Origin: Eublepharis macularius
Lineage: Eukaryota > Chordata > Lepidosauria > Squamata > Eublepharidae
NCBI RefSeq assembly: GCF_028583425.1
Contig: NC_072790.1
Location: forward strand, 8,538,552 to 8,602,551
Length of the DNA stretch: 64,000 bases
Direction of reading: 5' to 3'
Shown: one piece after another, positions 62,900 through 64,000 of the stretch
Position numbering within the stretch: position 1 is the stretch's first letter
Layout: each line of letters starts with the position of its first letter
Translations under genes and position numbers: made by a program
The notes under the pieces: model-generated
The model's database searches: none
Told to the model about the DNA's origin: nothing
What the model saw: the letters and a program-made list of their open reading frames with translations, nothing else

Positions 62900-63575
62900 A
62901 TACCACGTAAAATAAGAATAACGCACTCTGATCTCAGTGCCAGCTTAATATAGACAAGATGGAAGAAATGCTTAATGCACCTCCTGGTCTTCTTATGGAC
63001 CACTTTGACCCAGTTACCGAGCTGGATATTGACAGGATCTTGACGTGTGTGAAGGCCACTATTTGTGTACTGGATCCTTGCCCATCTCGGCTGCTACAAT
63101 CATGTAAAGACCACATAAATGAGCCCTTGAGGTCTATCGTAAATCAGACATTAATTCAAGGCACGTTGCCCTGGTCACTCAAAGAGGCAGTTATCCACCC
63201 GCTACTTTTTAAGTTACCCCCCTGCTACCATCCTTAGACAAAAGTGATGTGGCCAATCATTGCCCGGTCCCTGTTCTGCCCTTTCTACGCAAAATGATTG
63301 CGAGAGCAGTCCAGAGTGGCTGCATGTGTGGTCCGACTGGGTAGTTGCCACATGTCGTGTCAAATGGCTTCCTTCTCCCCCCCCCCCCAGCATTGTTCTG
63401 GCTCCTTATTGAATTTCTGCCTGTTTTCAAATTTCTGCAACTTATGCCCTATTTTATTGTTTATTGAGTGTCCCAACCGTTGATCTTACTGACTTCCACC
63501 CTGGAACCCACCTTCAGTCTCAGTGAGAAGGGTAGACTATAAATTATGTAAAATAAAAATGTAAAATAAAAAAAT
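62900..63575 (+). mobile_element. L2-like LINE, internally deleted
   Basis: Reverse transcriptase N-terminal part, LDPCPSRLLQSCKDHINEPL, RSIVNQTLIQGTLPWSLKEA and VIHPLL (63060-63210), followed within about 100 bp by the 3' tail ending TAAAATAAAAATG. The middle of the RT is missing. Confidence 0.8.
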
Positions 63576-63914
63576 GGGCTGGGGCAAGTGTGTGTCTTTT
63601 GCTGCTCAGATGTATGTTCCCTTTATGTTCGGTTATACTTAAAAGAATTATTTTGGGTCGTGATGTTGCATTTGAAACATACTGAATCCTCTGATTTATT
63701 ATCCACTTATCAAATTTATCTAATATTTTAATTAACAGGAAACTGGTAATGATACTCATCATGCTAAAGCAGTCTGCTGAAAACATTTGTAATTTGATAG
63801 GCTCGACCAGTTTCTTTTTATAGTCGTTGTATCTGTCCATATTAGCTGCACATAACCAGCAAGCATAAAAGCTTTTGCTTCTCGGTATATTTTGTGGGGC
63901 TTTTAAAATTGGGG

Positions 63915-64000
63915 GGAAATGAAATTTATTTAGCATTTATACCCTGCTTTTCTCCGCAGTGGGGACCCAAGGCACAGCCTAGAACGTGGTTCTCGTCTCC
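63915..64000 (-). repeat. tRNA-derived SINE, antisense, cut by window end
   Basis: TTTATACCCTGCTTTTCTCC and GCAGTGGGGACCCAAGGC are the inverted 3' end of family 1. Confidence 0.65.

Overview
The window is vertebrate nuclear DNA, most likely from a squamate reptile (lizard or gecko; the species cannot be fixed). The evidence is a spliced kinesin gene with human-like exon boundaries in a background of reptile-typical repeats: 5S rRNA-derived SINEs (5S-Sauria type), tRNA-derived SINEs, CR1 and L2-like LINEs, one nearly full-length L1, and many short palindromic DNA transposons. There are no bacterial operons, CRISPR arrays or complete viral genes.

The only confident protein-coding gene is the 5' part of KIF16B, a kinesin-3 motor that carries early endosomes toward microtubule plus ends. 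Twelve coding exons on the + strand (12804 to 45620) join into an uninterrupted 434-codon frame. It covers the whole motor domain (P-loop, switch I, switch II, short K-loop), the neck, and the start of the segment before the FHA domain. All introns have GT..AG ends. The FHA, coiled-coil and PX exons were not found and must lie beyond base 64000, so intron 12 is at least 18.4 kb.

Layout. 1-1543: AT-rich flank with one SINE. 1544-2208: a (GACGGA/GACAAA)n hexanucleotide array embedded in 66-bp GC-rich repeats. 2209-11739: a 61-bp minisatellite of about 156 units with higher-order structure, open in several forward frames and therefore full of spurious long ORFs. 11740-12150: unique promoter-proximal DNA. 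12150-13690: CpG island with exon 1 and G-quadruplex motifs. 13690-45620: exons 2 to 12 separated by repeat-filled introns, including a CR1 (14481-16000, antisense), a 20-bp minisatellite inside an inverted repeat (22538-23107), and an antisense L1 (29466-35763) that splits an older SINE with a 16-bp target duplication. 45621-64000: intron 12 with scattered repeats and two unexplained open frames.

The main points of interest are the 9.5-kb minisatellite next to the KIF16B promoter, in which most units carry two copies of GTCATTCCAG (core CATTCC, the TEAD/M-CAT core); G-quadruplex-type tracts around exon 1 with a complementary tract downstream in intron 1; a twin-primed retroinsertion with perfect target duplications at 36332-36470; and several long hairpin-forming elements inside introns. 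No wholly new biological system could be demonstrated from the sequence alone.
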